NCBI RefSeq assembly: GCF_043195105.1
Contig: NZ_JBAFWO010000006.1
DNA length: 64,000 nucleotides
Reading direction: 5' to 3' (one strand)
DNA from: NCEH01 sp002257205
GTDB lineage: Bacteria; Pseudomonadota; Alphaproteobacteria; Rhizobiales; Xanthobacteraceae
Numbering within the stretch: the stretch's first letter is position 1; each line of letters begins with the position of its first letter. Under the pieces are notes generated by a model, which did not search any database, was not told the origin of the DNA, and saw nothing but the letters and a program-made list of their open reading frames with translations. Made by a program: the position numbers and the translations under genes. Shown here one piece after another: positions 36,002 to 43,901 of this stretch.

Positions 36002-36763
36002 GGCTGCGGGGGAGGGGCGGGGCAGCGGTTTCTTTGCGGCCCCCTCACCCCAACCCTCTCCCCGCCGGGGAGAGGGAGCTTATGGGGCTGGTGGAGGAGA
36101 CGTCTCTTCGCCGGGTCGGTTCCCCCCTCTCCCCGCCGCGGAGAGGGGGCTTATGGGCTGGGGGGATGAGACGTCTCTTCGCCGGGCCGGTTCCTCCCTC
36201 TCCCCGCCGGGGAGAGGGTCGGGGTGAGGGGGCAGCGCGCACCTGCCCGCTGCGTAGGATTTCTCGCACTGGGTCCCGGCTCCGCGCTCCGGCTGCGCCG
36301 TCGCTTGTCCGGGACGCGGGAGCCTTGTGTCGGCGGGTCGCTGTACTCGGTCTTCGCCGCAGCCCCTCACCCCAACCCTCTCCCCGTCGGGGAGAGGGGG
36401 CTTATGGGCTGGGGGAGGAGATGCCTTTTCGCCGGCCTGGTTCCCCCTCTCCCCGGCGGGGAGAGGGTCGGGGTGAGGGGGCAGCGCGCACCTGCCTGCT
36501 GCGCAGGATTTCTCGCGCTGGGTCCCGGCTCCGCGGTCCAGCGGGGCCGTCGCTGGTCCGGGGCGCGGGAGCCTTGTGTCGGCTGGTCGCGGCTCGCGGT
36601 CTTCGCCGCAGCCCCTCGCCCCAACCCTCTCCCCGCCGGGGAGAGGGGGCTTATGGGGCGGGGGGCGGAGATGCCTTTTTGCCAGCCTGGTTCCCCCTCT
36701 CCCCGCCGGGGAGAGGGTCGGGGTGAGGGGGCGGGACGCGCGCGGCGCTTCAGGCCCCGCCGT
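36002..36763. repeat. Nested tandem repeat array after the capsid gene
   Basis: No gene. About 75-bp units carrying the palindrome CCCTCTCCCCGCCGGGGAGAGGG followed by GGCTTATGGG, GCTGGGGGAGGAGA and CGCCGGNCNGGTTCC occur at least four times. A larger unit of about 250 bp (starting near 36361 and again near 36611, with an extended first copy at 36041) also includes GGATTTCTCGCNCTGGGTCCCGGCTC and GCGGGAGCCTTGTGTCGGC. Apparent reading frames through it are repeat artefacts. Confidence 0.85.
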
Positions 36764-37822
36764 TCAGTTCGCGAGGACGATGCAGGCGCCGCCCGCCTTG
36801 TGGAGGCTGGCGCAGAGCGCGTTCGCTTCCGCCCGCGTCTGGGCGGGAAGTCGCACGCGATAGAACGGGCCGCGCCCACGCCCGGGCACGCGGGTGCCGA
36901 TGACCATGGGCGATCGTTCGCCGATGACGCCAGCGAAGCGGTTCGCGGCGCGGCTGTAGGCGGCGAGCGCCACGCTCTTGGAGAAGGCGCCCGCCACCTG
37001 CACGCCCCAGGGCGCGAAATCCGGGCTTTCGGCCGTGCCGGCAAGTGCCGGCTCGCCCTGGCGCAGGGCGGCGACGACGCCGAGGCAGGTTTTGCCATCG
37101 CCGGTCTTGCCATCGCTGGACTTGCCATAGTCAGACTTGCCATCGTCAGACTTGCCATCGTCGGAGAAGCCCCGCGCCGCGCCGGTCTTGCGTTCCGTCT
37201 CGGGAGCGGTGGCCATGTCTGAACTCGCCCTCGCCTCAGAAGCCTTGTCCGCCTCGGACCTCTTGTCCGCGCCGGACTTGCCGGCCGGCGGCCCGCCCGG
37301 CGCCGGCTTTTCGCCGCGTTTGGCCGCCGCCCAATCCTCGGCACTGCGGCCGGTGATGAGGCGCACATAGAGGCGCGTTTCCGAGGGAAGGCCCGAGCGG
37401 CCGGCGAGGAACGCGTCCACGCGGGCGGGGCCGGCATTATAGGCCGCCGCCGCAAGCCCGAGATTGCCGAACCGGCGCTGAAGATCGGCCAGCAGGCTTG
37501 CCGCCGCCGGAAGTGCGGCCTCGGGATCGAACGGGTTCCTCAAGCCGCGCTCGGCGGCCGTGCCGGGCATGAACTGGGCGATGCCCTGCGCGCCCTTGGA
37601 ACTCACCACATGGCTGCGGAACGAGCTTTCGCGCCAGATCAGGCGGGTGAGGAAGGCCGCCGGCAGCGCCTCCCTCAGCGCCGCCGCTTCGATCAGGCGG
37701 CAGAGCGCCTGGTCCACGCTCTCCCCGCCCGCCGCCTGTGCCGAAGGCGCGCCGAGCGCGGCCGCGACGCATGCAAAGAGCAATGATCGCACCGCGCGGC
37801 CGAAGGCGCGGGCGCGGGCCAT
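36764..37822 (-). CDS. Lytic transglycosylase with SPOR domain
   Basis: A 352-residue exported protein. After a signal peptide (LLFACVAAALGAPSAQAAG) comes an SLT domain: catalytic Glu65 in IWRESSF, then SKGAQGIAQFMPGTAAERG and AAAYNAGPARVDAFL. The middle is Lys/Ser/Asp rich with five DDGKS/DYGKS/SDGKT-type pentapeptides. The C-terminus (about 275-352, WGVQVAGAFSKSVALAAYSR to YRVRLPAQTRAEANAL) is a SPOR peptidoglycan-binding domain. It would cut and bind septal or sidewall peptidoglycan. It is on the minus strand inside the GTA cluster, 1 bp from the protease gene behind it, suggesting an operon with it. Confidence 0.88.
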   Translation of the reverse strand: MARARAFGRAVRSLLFACVAAALGAPSAQAAGGESVDQALCRLIEAAALREALPAAFLTRLIWRESSFRSHVVSSKGAQGIAQFMPGTAAERGLRNPFDPEAALPAAASLLADLQRRFGNLGLAAAAYNAGPARVDAFLAGRSGLPSETRLYVRLITGRSAEDWAAAKRGEKPAPGGPPAGKSGADKRSEADKASEARASSDMATAPETERKTGAARGFSDDGKSDDGKSDYGKSSDGKTGDGKTCLGVVAALRQGEPALAGTAESPDFAPWGVQVAGAFSKSVALAAYSRAANRFAGVIGERSPMVIGTRVPGRGRGPFYRVRLPAQTRAEANALCASLHKAGGACIVLAN

Positions 37823-37823
37823 C

Positions 37824-38624
37824 TCAGCCCTTCACCGGGCTGCCGAGGGCGCGGGCGGTGGCGGTGATCCAGTCGCGATGCAGGCCCACCAGGGTCACGC
37901 CCGTGACGCCGCCGCAGCCGCGCGCGCCATTGGGGCCGGTGGCCCAGCCGATGACGCCCGCGATCTCGCCGTCCTGGAAGGCCGGGCCGCCGCTGTCGCC
38001 CACGCAGCCGCCCGCGAGCCCGCTTTGCGGCGACAGGCGCGCCATGATGCCGCCGGTGGTGCCGATGGACGGCAGCAGCGCGGTGCGCAGCTTGCCCGCG
38101 CTCTTCTCCGCGCCGTCGGCGGTGACGCCGAAGCCGGCGATGAGAAAGAACGCGCCGCGCGCCGGCAGGCCGCCGCTGGCGATCCGCGCCGGGCTGAAGC
38201 GCGCCGGCAGCGGCTCAGACAGCTTCATCAGGGCAAGGTCCGGCGTCGGCCGGCGGGTGCGGAACTGCGCGCCGTTGAAGGACGGATGGATCGCGATGCG
38301 CAGCGCCGGCACGAGGCGCGGCGTGCCCTCGCCGACCAGCGCCACGGCATAATCGCCGGCCGGCTGCACGCAATGGGCGGCGGTGAGCACCAGGTCCTGC
38401 GCCACCACGCTGCCGGTGCAGGACGCGCCGCGCGTCGAGACGATCAGCACCGTGTGCGCGGCGATGTCGTCGCTCGCCGGCTCGCCGCCGACGATGGCAT
38501 GCACCGGCAGCGCGGCGAGGCTCAGCAGCCCCACGAGCAGCAGGCCGGCGAGCAGCCCCGGTCCGTTTCCTCTGCGGTCGCGGCGGGCGGGGGCGGGGGA
38601 GGGATCTGTCGCGTCGATGGTCAT
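37824..38624 (-). CDS. Trypsin-like serine protease (S1), exported
   Basis: About 266 residues from ATG 38624 (MTIDATDPS). A signal or anchor segment (LLAGLLLVGLLSLAALPVHA) is followed directly by IVGGEP, the classical S1 activation N-terminus. The triad is intact: TAAHC (His84), DLALMKL (Asp129) and GGCVGDSGGP (Ser211). It is probably a periplasmic or secreted protease. Minus strand, upstream partner of the transglycosylase gene, and divergent from the connector gene gp6 at 83 bp. Not a known GTA structural gene. Confidence 0.88.
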   Translation of the reverse strand: MTIDATDPSPAPARRDRRGNGPGLLAGLLLVGLLSLAALPVHAIVGGEPASDDIAAHTVLIVSTRGASCTGSVVAQDLVLTAAHCVQPAGDYAVALVGEGTPRLVPALRIAIHPSFNGAQFRTRRPTPDLALMKLSEPLPARFSPARIASGGLPARGAFFLIAGFGVTADGAEKSAGKLRTALLPSIGTTGGIMARLSPQSGLAGGCVGDSGGPAFQDGEIAGVIGWATGPNGARGCGGVTGVTLVGLHRDWITATARALGSPVKG

Positions 38625-38706
38625 GGCGCGTTTCTGCCGGCCCGGCGGGCCGTTCGTCAATGCCGCGCCGCGCGCGCCGCAATCTTATCTTCCAGCGGAG
38701 ATCCCC

Positions 38707-39270
38707 ATGTGTGAACGCATCGACGGGCCATCGGCCGAGCCCCTGGGGCTCGCCGAGGCCAAGGCTTTCCTGCGCCTCGACACCGACGCGCAGGACGACG
38801 TGGTGGCCGCGCTCATCGCCGCCGCCCGCCAATGGGTGGAGAGCGAGACGCGCCGCATCCTGCTTTTCCAGACATGGCGCTTCACCCGCGATGCCTGGCC
38901 GCCGAGCGGCCTCATCGCGGTGCCGCTCGCCCCGGTGCGGGCGGTGCTGGCGGCCCGGATGGTGGCCGAGGACGGCACGACGCAAGATCTGCCGCTCGAC
39001 CTGTTCACCTTCGCCGGCGCGCGCCTGCCGCCGCTGATCGCGGTGGATCTCGCCCGCGCCCCGGCGCCGACGCGGCGGCTCGGCGGCATCGTGCTGGAGC
39101 TTCAATTGGGCTATGGCGCGACCCCGGCGGAGGTGCCGGCGGATCTGCTCCAGGCGGTGCGCCAGCTGGTCGCGGTCCTTTACGAGCATCGCGACGAGCC
39201 GGGCGACCAGGGCCGCATGCCCGACAGCATCCTGGCGCTGCTGCGCCCCTATCGTTCGGTGCGGCTGTGA
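38707..39270 (+). CDS. GTA head-tail connector protein (gp6)
   Basis: A 187-residue connector of the phage gp6-like/DUF phiE125 gp8 type. Recognisable: LGLAEAKAFLRLDTDAQDDVVAALIAAARQWVESETRR, which begins most such proteins, then TWRFTRDAWP and LELQLGYGATPAEVPADLLQAVRQLVAVLYEHR. It binds below the portal. The ribosome-binding site GCGGAG lies about 8 bp upstream. The next gene overlaps by 4 bp. Confidence 0.88.
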   Translation: MCERIDGPSAEPLGLAEAKAFLRLDTDAQDDVVAALIAAARQWVESETRRILLFQTWRFTRDAWPPSGLIAVPLAPVRAVLAARMVAEDGTTQDLPLDLFTFAGARLPPLIAVDLARAPAPTRRLGGIVLELQLGYGATPAEVPADLLQAVRQLVAVLYEHRDEPGDQGRMPDSILALLRPYRSVRL

Positions 39271-39605
39271 GCGGCGCGGGCGTGAGCGGCGCCGGCGACC
39301 TGCGCCATCGCCTGATCCACGAGACGGCGGTGACCTTGCCCGATGGTGCGGGCGGCACCAGCACCACCTTCCTCGCCGTGGACCAGCTCTGGGCGCGCAT
39401 CGAGAGCCCGGCGGGCGATCCTTCGCTGAGCGCCGAGCGGCGCCTCGCGACGCTGATCCACCGCATCACCGTGCGGGCGCCCAATACCCTGTCGCGCGGC
39501 GACCGGCTGACGCTCGGCACGCGCATCTTCGCCATCGAGGCGCTGAGCGATCCCGACGGGCGCGGGCGCTTTACGCGCGCTTTGTGCCGGGAGGAGCAGA
39601 CATGA
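39267..39605 (+). CDS. GTA head-tail adaptor/closure protein (gp7)
   Basis: About 112 residues from GTG 39267, overlapping the gp6 stop (GTGA); a second GTG at 39282 is possible. The sequence LRHRLIHETAVTLPDGAGG, FLAVDQLWARIE and IHRITVRAPNTLSRGDRLTLG has the pattern of SPP1 gp16/head-tail adaptor proteins, ending RIFAIEALSDPDGRGRFTRALCREE. It seals the head and joins the tail. Stop overlaps the next ATG. Confidence 0.85.
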   Translation: MSGAGVSGAGDLRHRLIHETAVTLPDGAGGTSTTFLAVDQLWARIESPAGDPSLSAERRLATLIHRITVRAPNTLSRGDRLTLGTRIFAIEALSDPDGRGRFTRALCREEQT

Positions 39606-39886
39606 GCAATCCCGTTTCCGGCCTCGACGGCCTTGCCAGCCGGCTCGCGGCGCAATTTGCCCCGCGCCTCGCCGAACAGGCGGTGGACGGGGCGGCGCGC
39701 GATCTCGCCGCGCGCCTTGCCCCCGCGCTCGGCCTGCCGGCCGATATCCGCCCGCAAGGTCCGGCGCGCCTCGTGGGCACGGACGATCCCGCTGCCGTGG
39801 CGCGCGAGACCGGCACCCTGGCGCGGCCGGCGGCCCCCTGGCTCGCGCCCGTCCTCGCCGAACTGCGCCGGAGCGCCACCCCATGA
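39602..39886 (+). CDS. Short GTA tail-completion-like protein
   Basis: A 94-residue protein between the adaptor and the DUF3168 gene, overlapping both by 4 bp. The C-terminal stretch ARETGTLARPAAPWLAPVLAEL resembles the ending of HK97 gp10 proteins (E-x-GT-x2-RPAxPW-x2-P), so this may be a shortened version of that family. The N-terminal half is helical (GLASRLAAQFAPRLAEQAVDG). The call is from pattern and position. Confidence 0.6.
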   Translation: MSNPVSGLDGLASRLAAQFAPRLAEQAVDGAARDLAARLAPALGLPADIRPQGPARLVGTDDPAAVARETGTLARPAAPWLAPVLAELRRSATP

Positions 39887-40302
39887 GCCCGCCCCTCACC
39901 AGCCCCGCTCTGGCCCTGCGCACCGCGATCCGCGTGCGGCTCTCCACCGATGGCCCGCTGCTCGCTCTGCTGGGTGGGCCGCGCGTCTATGACCTGCCGC
40001 CGCCGGCCGCCGCCTTTCCCTTTCTCACGCTCGGGGAAGCGGTGGTGGCCGATTGGTCAACCGCCACCGAGGCCGGCACCGAGCAGAGCCTGACCTTGCA
40101 CGCCTGGTCGCGCGAGAGCGGGCGGGCGGAAGCCTTCGCGCTCGCCGCCGCCGTGCAATCGGCACTGCACGATGTGCCGCTCGCGCTCGCCGGCCACCGC
40201 CTCGCCAATCTGCGCGCCACCACCGCCGAGGTGCGGCGCGACGAGGACGGGCGGACCTTCCACGCTCTGGTGCGCTTTCGCGCCGTCACCGAACCTGCTT
40301 GA
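39883..40302 (+). CDS. GTA tail terminator, DUF3168 (gp8)
   Basis: A 139-residue DUF3168 protein. Features are LALRTAIRVRLSTDGPLLALLGG, VYDLPPPAAAFPFLTLGEAV, the motif EQSLTLHAWSRESGRAEA and the C-terminal RRDEDGRTFHALVRFRAVTEP, all typical for this family. It caps the tail tube in RcGTA. Overlaps the previous gene by 4 bp; the tail tube gene starts 10 bp downstream. Confidence 0.9.
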   Translation: MSPPLTSPALALRTAIRVRLSTDGPLLALLGGPRVYDLPPPAAAFPFLTLGEAVVADWSTATEAGTEQSLTLHAWSRESGRAEAFALAAAVQSALHDVPLALAGHRLANLRATTAEVRRDEDGRTFHALVRFRAVTEPA

Positions 40303-40312
40303 GGAGATTTCC

Positions 40313-40720
40313 ATGGCCGCGCAGAAGGGCAAGGACCTGCTGCTGAAGATGCACGACGGCACCAGTTATGCCACCGTGGCGGGGCTGCGCTCGCGCACAC
40401 TCGCCTTCAACGCGCAGAGCGTCGATGTCACCCATTCCGATTCCGCCGGGCGCTGGCGCGAATTGCTGGCCGGCGCCGGCGTGAAGCGGGCCAGCATCGC
40501 CGGCAGCGGCGTGTTCAAGGATGCCGCTTCCGACGCTTTGGTGCGCGCCGCTTTCTTCGACGGGGCGCTGCGCGACTGCCAGGTGCTGATCCCCGATTTC
40601 GGCACCGTCTCCGGTCCGTTCCAGGTGACGGCGCTGGAGGTCGCGGCCGAGCACGACCGGGAAGTGACCTTCGACCTGACGCTGGAAAGCGCGGGCGAAA
40701 TCACCTTCGCCGCGCTGTGA
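40313..40720 (+). CDS. GTA major tail tube protein (gp9)
   Basis: A 135-residue tail tube protein. It starts MAAQKGKDLLLKMHDGTSYA and contains VAGLRSRTLAFNAQSVDVTHSDSAGRWRELLAGAGVKRASI and the beta-strand C-terminus REVTFDLTLESAGEITF, typical of phage tail protein TP901-1/GTA gp9. Ribosome-binding site GAGGAG is 7-8 bp before ATG. A 36-bp inverted repeat lies in the 208-bp gap before gp10. Confidence 0.92.
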   Translation: MAAQKGKDLLLKMHDGTSYATVAGLRSRTLAFNAQSVDVTHSDSAGRWRELLAGAGVKRASIAGSGVFKDAASDALVRAAFFDGALRDCQVLIPDFGTVSGPFQVTALEVAAEHDREVTFDLTLESAGEITFAAL

Positions 40721-40767
40721 GGGGTTTTTGCGTGCGTCTTCCACCTCCCGAACCCTCTCGCAGCTTT

Positions 40768-40891
40768 CCCCCTCCCCAGCCCTCCCCCGCAAGCGGGAGA
40801 GGGGGCATGGCGGTGTGGATGGCGAGACGGTCTCTCCCTCCGGCCCATCGCAACTCCCTCTCCCGCTTGCGGGGGAGGGCTGGGGAGGGGG
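40768..40891. repeat. Perfect 36-bp inverted repeat between gp9 and gp10
   Basis: Arms 40768-40803 and 40856-40891 are perfect reverse complements (36 of 36), separated by 52 bp. The left arm begins CCCCCTCCCCAGCCC and ends GCAAGCGGGAGAGGG. It is the same sequence family as the other REP-like palindromes in the cluster. The transcript would form a very stable stem and could attenuate downstream expression. Confidence 0.85.
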
Positions 40892-40928
40892 AGCCGGGTG
40901 CGAACGAAAATCCCTTGAGGAGATCCCC

Positions 40929-41273
40929 ATGACCAACGCCCATCGCGGCGAAATCGAGGCTGTGCTCGATGGCCGGCCGCGCACCCTGGTGCTGACCCTC
41001 GGCGCGCTCGCGGAGCTGGAACAGGCGTTCGGCGCGAGCGACCTGGTCGCCCTCGCCGAACGGTTCGAGACCGGGCGGCTGACCGCCCGCGACGCCGCGC
41101 GCATCATCGCCGCCGGCCTGCGCGGCGCGGGCGACGCGGTGAGCGAGGAAGAGGTTGGCGCCATGCGGGCGGAGGAGGGGGCGATCGGCTATGCCCGCAT
41201 CGTCGCGCGCCTGCTCGCGGCCACTTTCGGAGGCGCCGCCGACACCCGCCCTCAGCCGCCGCAGACGGCCTGA
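40929..41273 (+). CDS. GTA gp10 family protein (tail assembly)
   Basis: A 114-residue protein of the GTA gp10 family. Recognisable segments are RGEIEAVLDGRPRTLVLTLGALAELEQAFGASDLVALAERFE and ARDAARIIAAGLRGAGDAV, followed by IGYARIVARLLAATF. It is probably a tail assembly chaperone. GGAG is present before ATG 40929. It overlaps or abuts the small gp10.1 frame. Confidence 0.9.
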   Translation: MTNAHRGEIEAVLDGRPRTLVLTLGALAELEQAFGASDLVALAERFETGRLTARDAARIIAAGLRGAGDAVSEEEVGAMRAEEGAIGYARIVARLLAATFGGAADTRPQPPQTA

Positions 41274-41473
41274 GCGCGCCCGCGCGGCCCTTCCCCTGGG
41301 AGGAGGCCATGCGGGCTGGGCTCGGGCTTCTGCGGCTGCCTCCCGACCAATTCTGGCGCATGACGCCGCGCGAGCTTTCCGCCGCGCTTTCCGCCTTCGC
41401 GCCGGATCCGCGCGCCGGCCTCGATCGCGCCGGGCTCGCCGACCTCATGCGCCGTTTTCCCGACACCGCTTGA
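41270..41473 (+). CDS. GTA tail assembly chaperone, small (gp10.1)
   Basis: A short protein of 67 residues from CTG 41270 or 54 from ATG 41309. The conserved family pattern FPWEEAMRAGLGLLRLPPDQFW then RMTPRELSAAL identifies it as the small TAC/DUF2376-type chaperone that follows gp10. The FPW motif lies before the ATG, and no ATG, GTG or TTG is available upstream in frame, so a CTG that overlaps the gp10 stop (CTGA) is the likely start. If the ATG (with GGAGGAGG upstream) is used, the motif is lost. Confidence 0.72.
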   Translation: MSAPARPFPWEEAMRAGLGLLRLPPDQFWRMTPRELSAALSAFAPDPRAGLDRAGLADLMRRFPDTA

Positions 41474-41486
41474 ATAGGAGAGACCC

Positions 41487-42062
41487 ATGACCCCCGTCGA
41501 TGGCATTTCGGTCAAGGTGGATGCCGATACGCGCCCGTTCCGCGATGCTTTGGCCGACAGCGAGCGCCTCGCGCGCGGCTTCGCCTCCACCCTGGCCAGC
41601 GCGTTCACCGGCATTGCCGTGAAGGGACAGGATCTGGGCGACGTGGTCGAGACCATCGGCACGCGGCTTTCCAGCCTGGCGCTGAACCTTGCCCTGAAGC
41701 CGGTGGAGCAAGGCGTCGCCAGCTTGTTCTCCGGCATCTTGGGCGGCACGACCTTTGCGCGCGGAGGGGTGGTCGCAGACGGCGCCGTGCGCCCGTTCGC
41801 CAAGGGCGGGGTGGTGGCGGCGCCGACCTATTTTCCCCTCGGATCGGGCACGGGCCTGATGGGCGAGCGCGGCGCGGAAGCCATCCTGCCGCTGGCGCGC
41901 GGCGCCGACGGTTCGCTCGGCGTGCGCACCCAGGACGGTGGCGGGCGCGCGTCGGTGACGGTGAATGTCAGCACACCCGACGTGGCGAGCTTCCGCCGCT
42001 CGGACGCCTATCTCTCCGGCCTCGTGGCGCGCGCGGTGGCGCGGGCGCAGCGCGGTGCCTGA
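41487..42062 (+). CDS. GTA short tape measure protein (gp11)
   Basis: A 191-residue tail tape measure protein of the short GTA type (RcGTA about 220). It contains DADTRPFRDALADSERLARGFASTLASAFTGIAVKG at the N-terminus, a hydrophobic helix (TRLSSLALNLALKPVEQGVASLFSGIL) and the family motif FARGGVVADGAVRPFAKGGVVAAPTYFPL with GLMGERGAEAILPLARG. The short length fits a short, Rhodobacter-type GTA tail. A minus-strand gene follows after 24 bp. Confidence 0.92.
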   Translation: MTPVDGISVKVDADTRPFRDALADSERLARGFASTLASAFTGIAVKGQDLGDVVETIGTRLSSLALNLALKPVEQGVASLFSGILGGTTFARGGVVADGAVRPFAKGGVVAAPTYFPLGSGTGLMGERGAEAILPLARGADGSLGVRTQDGGGRASVTVNVSTPDVASFRRSDAYLSGLVARAVARAQRGA

Positions 42063-42086
42063 GCGCCCAGCTTCACTTGCTCAGTT

Positions 42087-42440
42087 TCACTTGACCGTCT
42101 TCCACGGGTCGAAGGCGGGGCCGGAATTGCCGGTGATGGTGGTGGCGCTGGTGCCCGGATTGGGCGCATTGCCCACCGTGCTGCCCGATCCCGCATCCAT
42201 ACGCACAGCGCCGCCCACCTTGATGCAGGTATCGGTGCCCGGCGCACGCTGGAACCCCGCCCCGAACTGGGCGCAAGGGTTCGCGCCGGGGTTCGCCCCG
42301 GGCTTCGCCGTATCGCCGGCGCGGGCGGAGTCGGCGCCGAATGTTCCTAGCAGCGCCGCCAGGGCGAGGCCGCCACGCAGTGCGCGAACCGGCGCGCCGG
42401 CGCGGCGCGGGGGGAAGAAATGAGCGAAAGGAAGACCCAT
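42087..42440 (-). CDS. Short exported protein with porin-type N-terminal signature
   Basis: About 117 residues from ATG 42440 (MGLPFAHFFPPRR). A signal peptide-like helix (LRGGLALAALLGTFGADSARAG) is followed by CAQFGAGFQRAPGTDTCIKVGGAVRMD, the signature of alphaproteobacterial Porin_2 proteins, normally at the very start of a ~400-residue barrel. Here the frame ends after about 30 more residues. It may be a truncated porin gene or a small periplasmic Cys-Cys protein. Minus strand inside the GTA cluster. Confidence 0.65.
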   Translation of the reverse strand: MGLPFAHFFPPRRAGAPVRALRGGLALAALLGTFGADSARAGDTAKPGANPGANPCAQFGAGFQRAPGTDTCIKVGGAVRMDAGSGSTVGNAPNPGTSATTITGNSGPAFDPWKTVK

Positions 42441-43123
42441 GGCATCCTCGTGACGCGGCCCGGCCGGGCAAGATCGGGAACCGTCCCGCACACAGTTTAG
42501 ACCGGCAGATCGTGGCGCGTCCAAGGCGGTTCGTTCAGCCAAAGCGGTTCGGGTGGTGACGGCGCGCGCGAGACAGGTTCAAAGCTCCGCCGCCAAACCG
42601 CACCGGCGAATTTGGCGCGCGGCAGGCCGTATCATGGCGAACCTTGCCGACGCGCCTTGCCCCGGCGGGCTGTGTCTGGAGGGGTCTTGGACGGGGCGGT
42701 CTTGTTGTGGTCGGCGCACGTTCCGTTCGGGCGGAATGACCTTCTCAACGGCAAAAACTTCTCTTTCGATATTTGAGAGGCGGACCGGCTTTGCCCTGAC
42801 GGCTGTTGCCGATGGGACGCATCCTGCGTCCACCGCCTCTCGCGTCGACCGTCTCCCGTGCTCGCCGTTTTCTGCGCGCGCCGTTCCGATGAGGGTGAAC
42901 CCGGCGCGCCGAACCAGGCGTGCTCGCTCCGGCGAACCGGCTCAAGCTTGCCGGTTCCGGGCCGCCCGGCGCATTTGCGAAGGAAGGACGGGTATGCAGA
43001 TCCCGCGCGAGCAGGGCGGTCCCATCTATGACCGGCCGGACAATCCGGCCGGATGTCTTGACCCCGCCTGCGCGGCAACGCCGGCGGTACGCGCGAAAAC
43101 CGCGCGCCAAGGCTAGGGTGGCC
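42441..43123. other. 683-bp gap with no supported gene
   Basis: A plus-strand frame (42553-43116) spans most of it but has no recognisable domain, erratic composition and no ribosome-binding site at its start. A 40-residue internal frame starting ATG 42994 (MQIPREQGGPIYDRPDN) does have GGAAGGA upstream and could be a small gene, but evidence is slight. The gap separates the porin-like and histone-like minus-strand genes and should contain a promoter for the former. Confidence 0.4.
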
Positions 43124-43876
43124 TCAGCTTTTCTTGGCGGGCGCCTTGGCCTTGGGTGCGGCTTTCGCGGGTGCCTTGGCGGCCGCCTTTGCCGGGGCTT
43201 TGGCCGACGCCTTGGGCGCGGGCTCGGCGGCCTTCTTGGCGGCGGCGGACTTGTCCGCTGCGGCCTTGATCGCGGCGACCTTGCTCGCCGTGCTGGTCTT
43301 AGCGGGGGCCTTCGCGCTGGCCGCCTTCGGGGCCGCCTTGGGGGCCGCAGCCGGAGCGGCCTCAGCCTTCACGGCGGCTGCTTTGGGTGCAGCCGCCTTG
43401 GGCGCGGCCGCCTTGCTCGCGGCGGGTTTCGCGGCGGGCTTGGCAGCCGGTGTCTTGGCAGCCGATGCCTTGGCTGCGGGCTTTTTGGCGGCAGCCGGCT
43501 TCTCGGCCGGTGCCTCGACGGCGGGAGCCGACGCGGCTTTCGCCTTCGCGGCGGGCTTGGCCGCAGCCTTCGCAGCCGGCTTGGCCGGCGCGGATTTCAC
43601 CTCGGCGGCGGCTTTCGGCGCGGCTGCCTTCGGCGTGGCGGCCTTGGCCGCGGGCTTCTTGACGGGTGCCGCCTCCGCCGCCGGCTTTGCGGCGGCGGCC
43701 TTCGCGGGTGCCGGCTTCGCTGCTGCGGATTTGGGGGCTGCGGACTTCGCCGCAGACTTCACCGCCGGGGATTTCACCGCCGGGGACTTGGGTGCTGCCG
43801 CGGGCTTCGCTGCGGCGGTTTCCGGCGCTTTCGCCGGGGCGGCGGCGGCGGGCTTTTTCGCGGTCTTCGTGGCCAT
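43124..43876 (-). CDS. Lys/Ala/Pro-rich histone H1-like protein
   Basis: A 250-residue protein made almost entirely of Ala, Lys and Pro, starting MATKTAKKPAAAAPAKAPET and ending KAPAKKS, with many AKPAAK/PKAAA-type repeats and a few Glu. It resembles bacterial histone H1-like/AlgP and PhaF C-terminal domains, which bind DNA through Lys-Pro-Ala repeats without fixed structure. No other domain is attached. It is transcribed away from gp12 and sits inside the GTA cluster. Likely role: nucleoid or DNA condensation; a function in GTA packaging is speculative. Codon use (GCC, AAG) is like the rest of the genome. Confidence 0.8.
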   Translation of the reverse strand: MATKTAKKPAAAAPAKAPETAAAKPAAAPKSPAVKSPAVKSAAKSAAPKSAAAKPAPAKAAAAKPAAEAAPVKKPAAKAATPKAAAPKAAAEVKSAPAKPAAKAAAKPAAKAKAASAPAVEAPAEKPAAAKKPAAKASAAKTPAAKPAAKPAASKAAAPKAAAPKAAAVKAEAAPAAAPKAAPKAASAKAPAKTSTASKVAAIKAAADKSAAAKKAAEPAPKASAKAPAKAAAKAPAKAAPKAKAPAKKS

Positions 43877-43901
43877 GCTTCGGCTCCATCCTCAACGAGG
43901 A

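Noticed and set aside
36224..37222. Plus-strand frame across repeat array and transglycosylase gene
   Set aside because: It is made of repeated palindromic DNA and antisense of a signal-peptide enzyme; no coding signal.
42553..43116. 187-residue plus-strand frame between the porin-like and histone-like genes
   Set aside because: No domain, no ribosome-binding site at its start, and irregular composition. Only the internal 40-residue part has a plausible ribosome-binding site, and that is too little to call.
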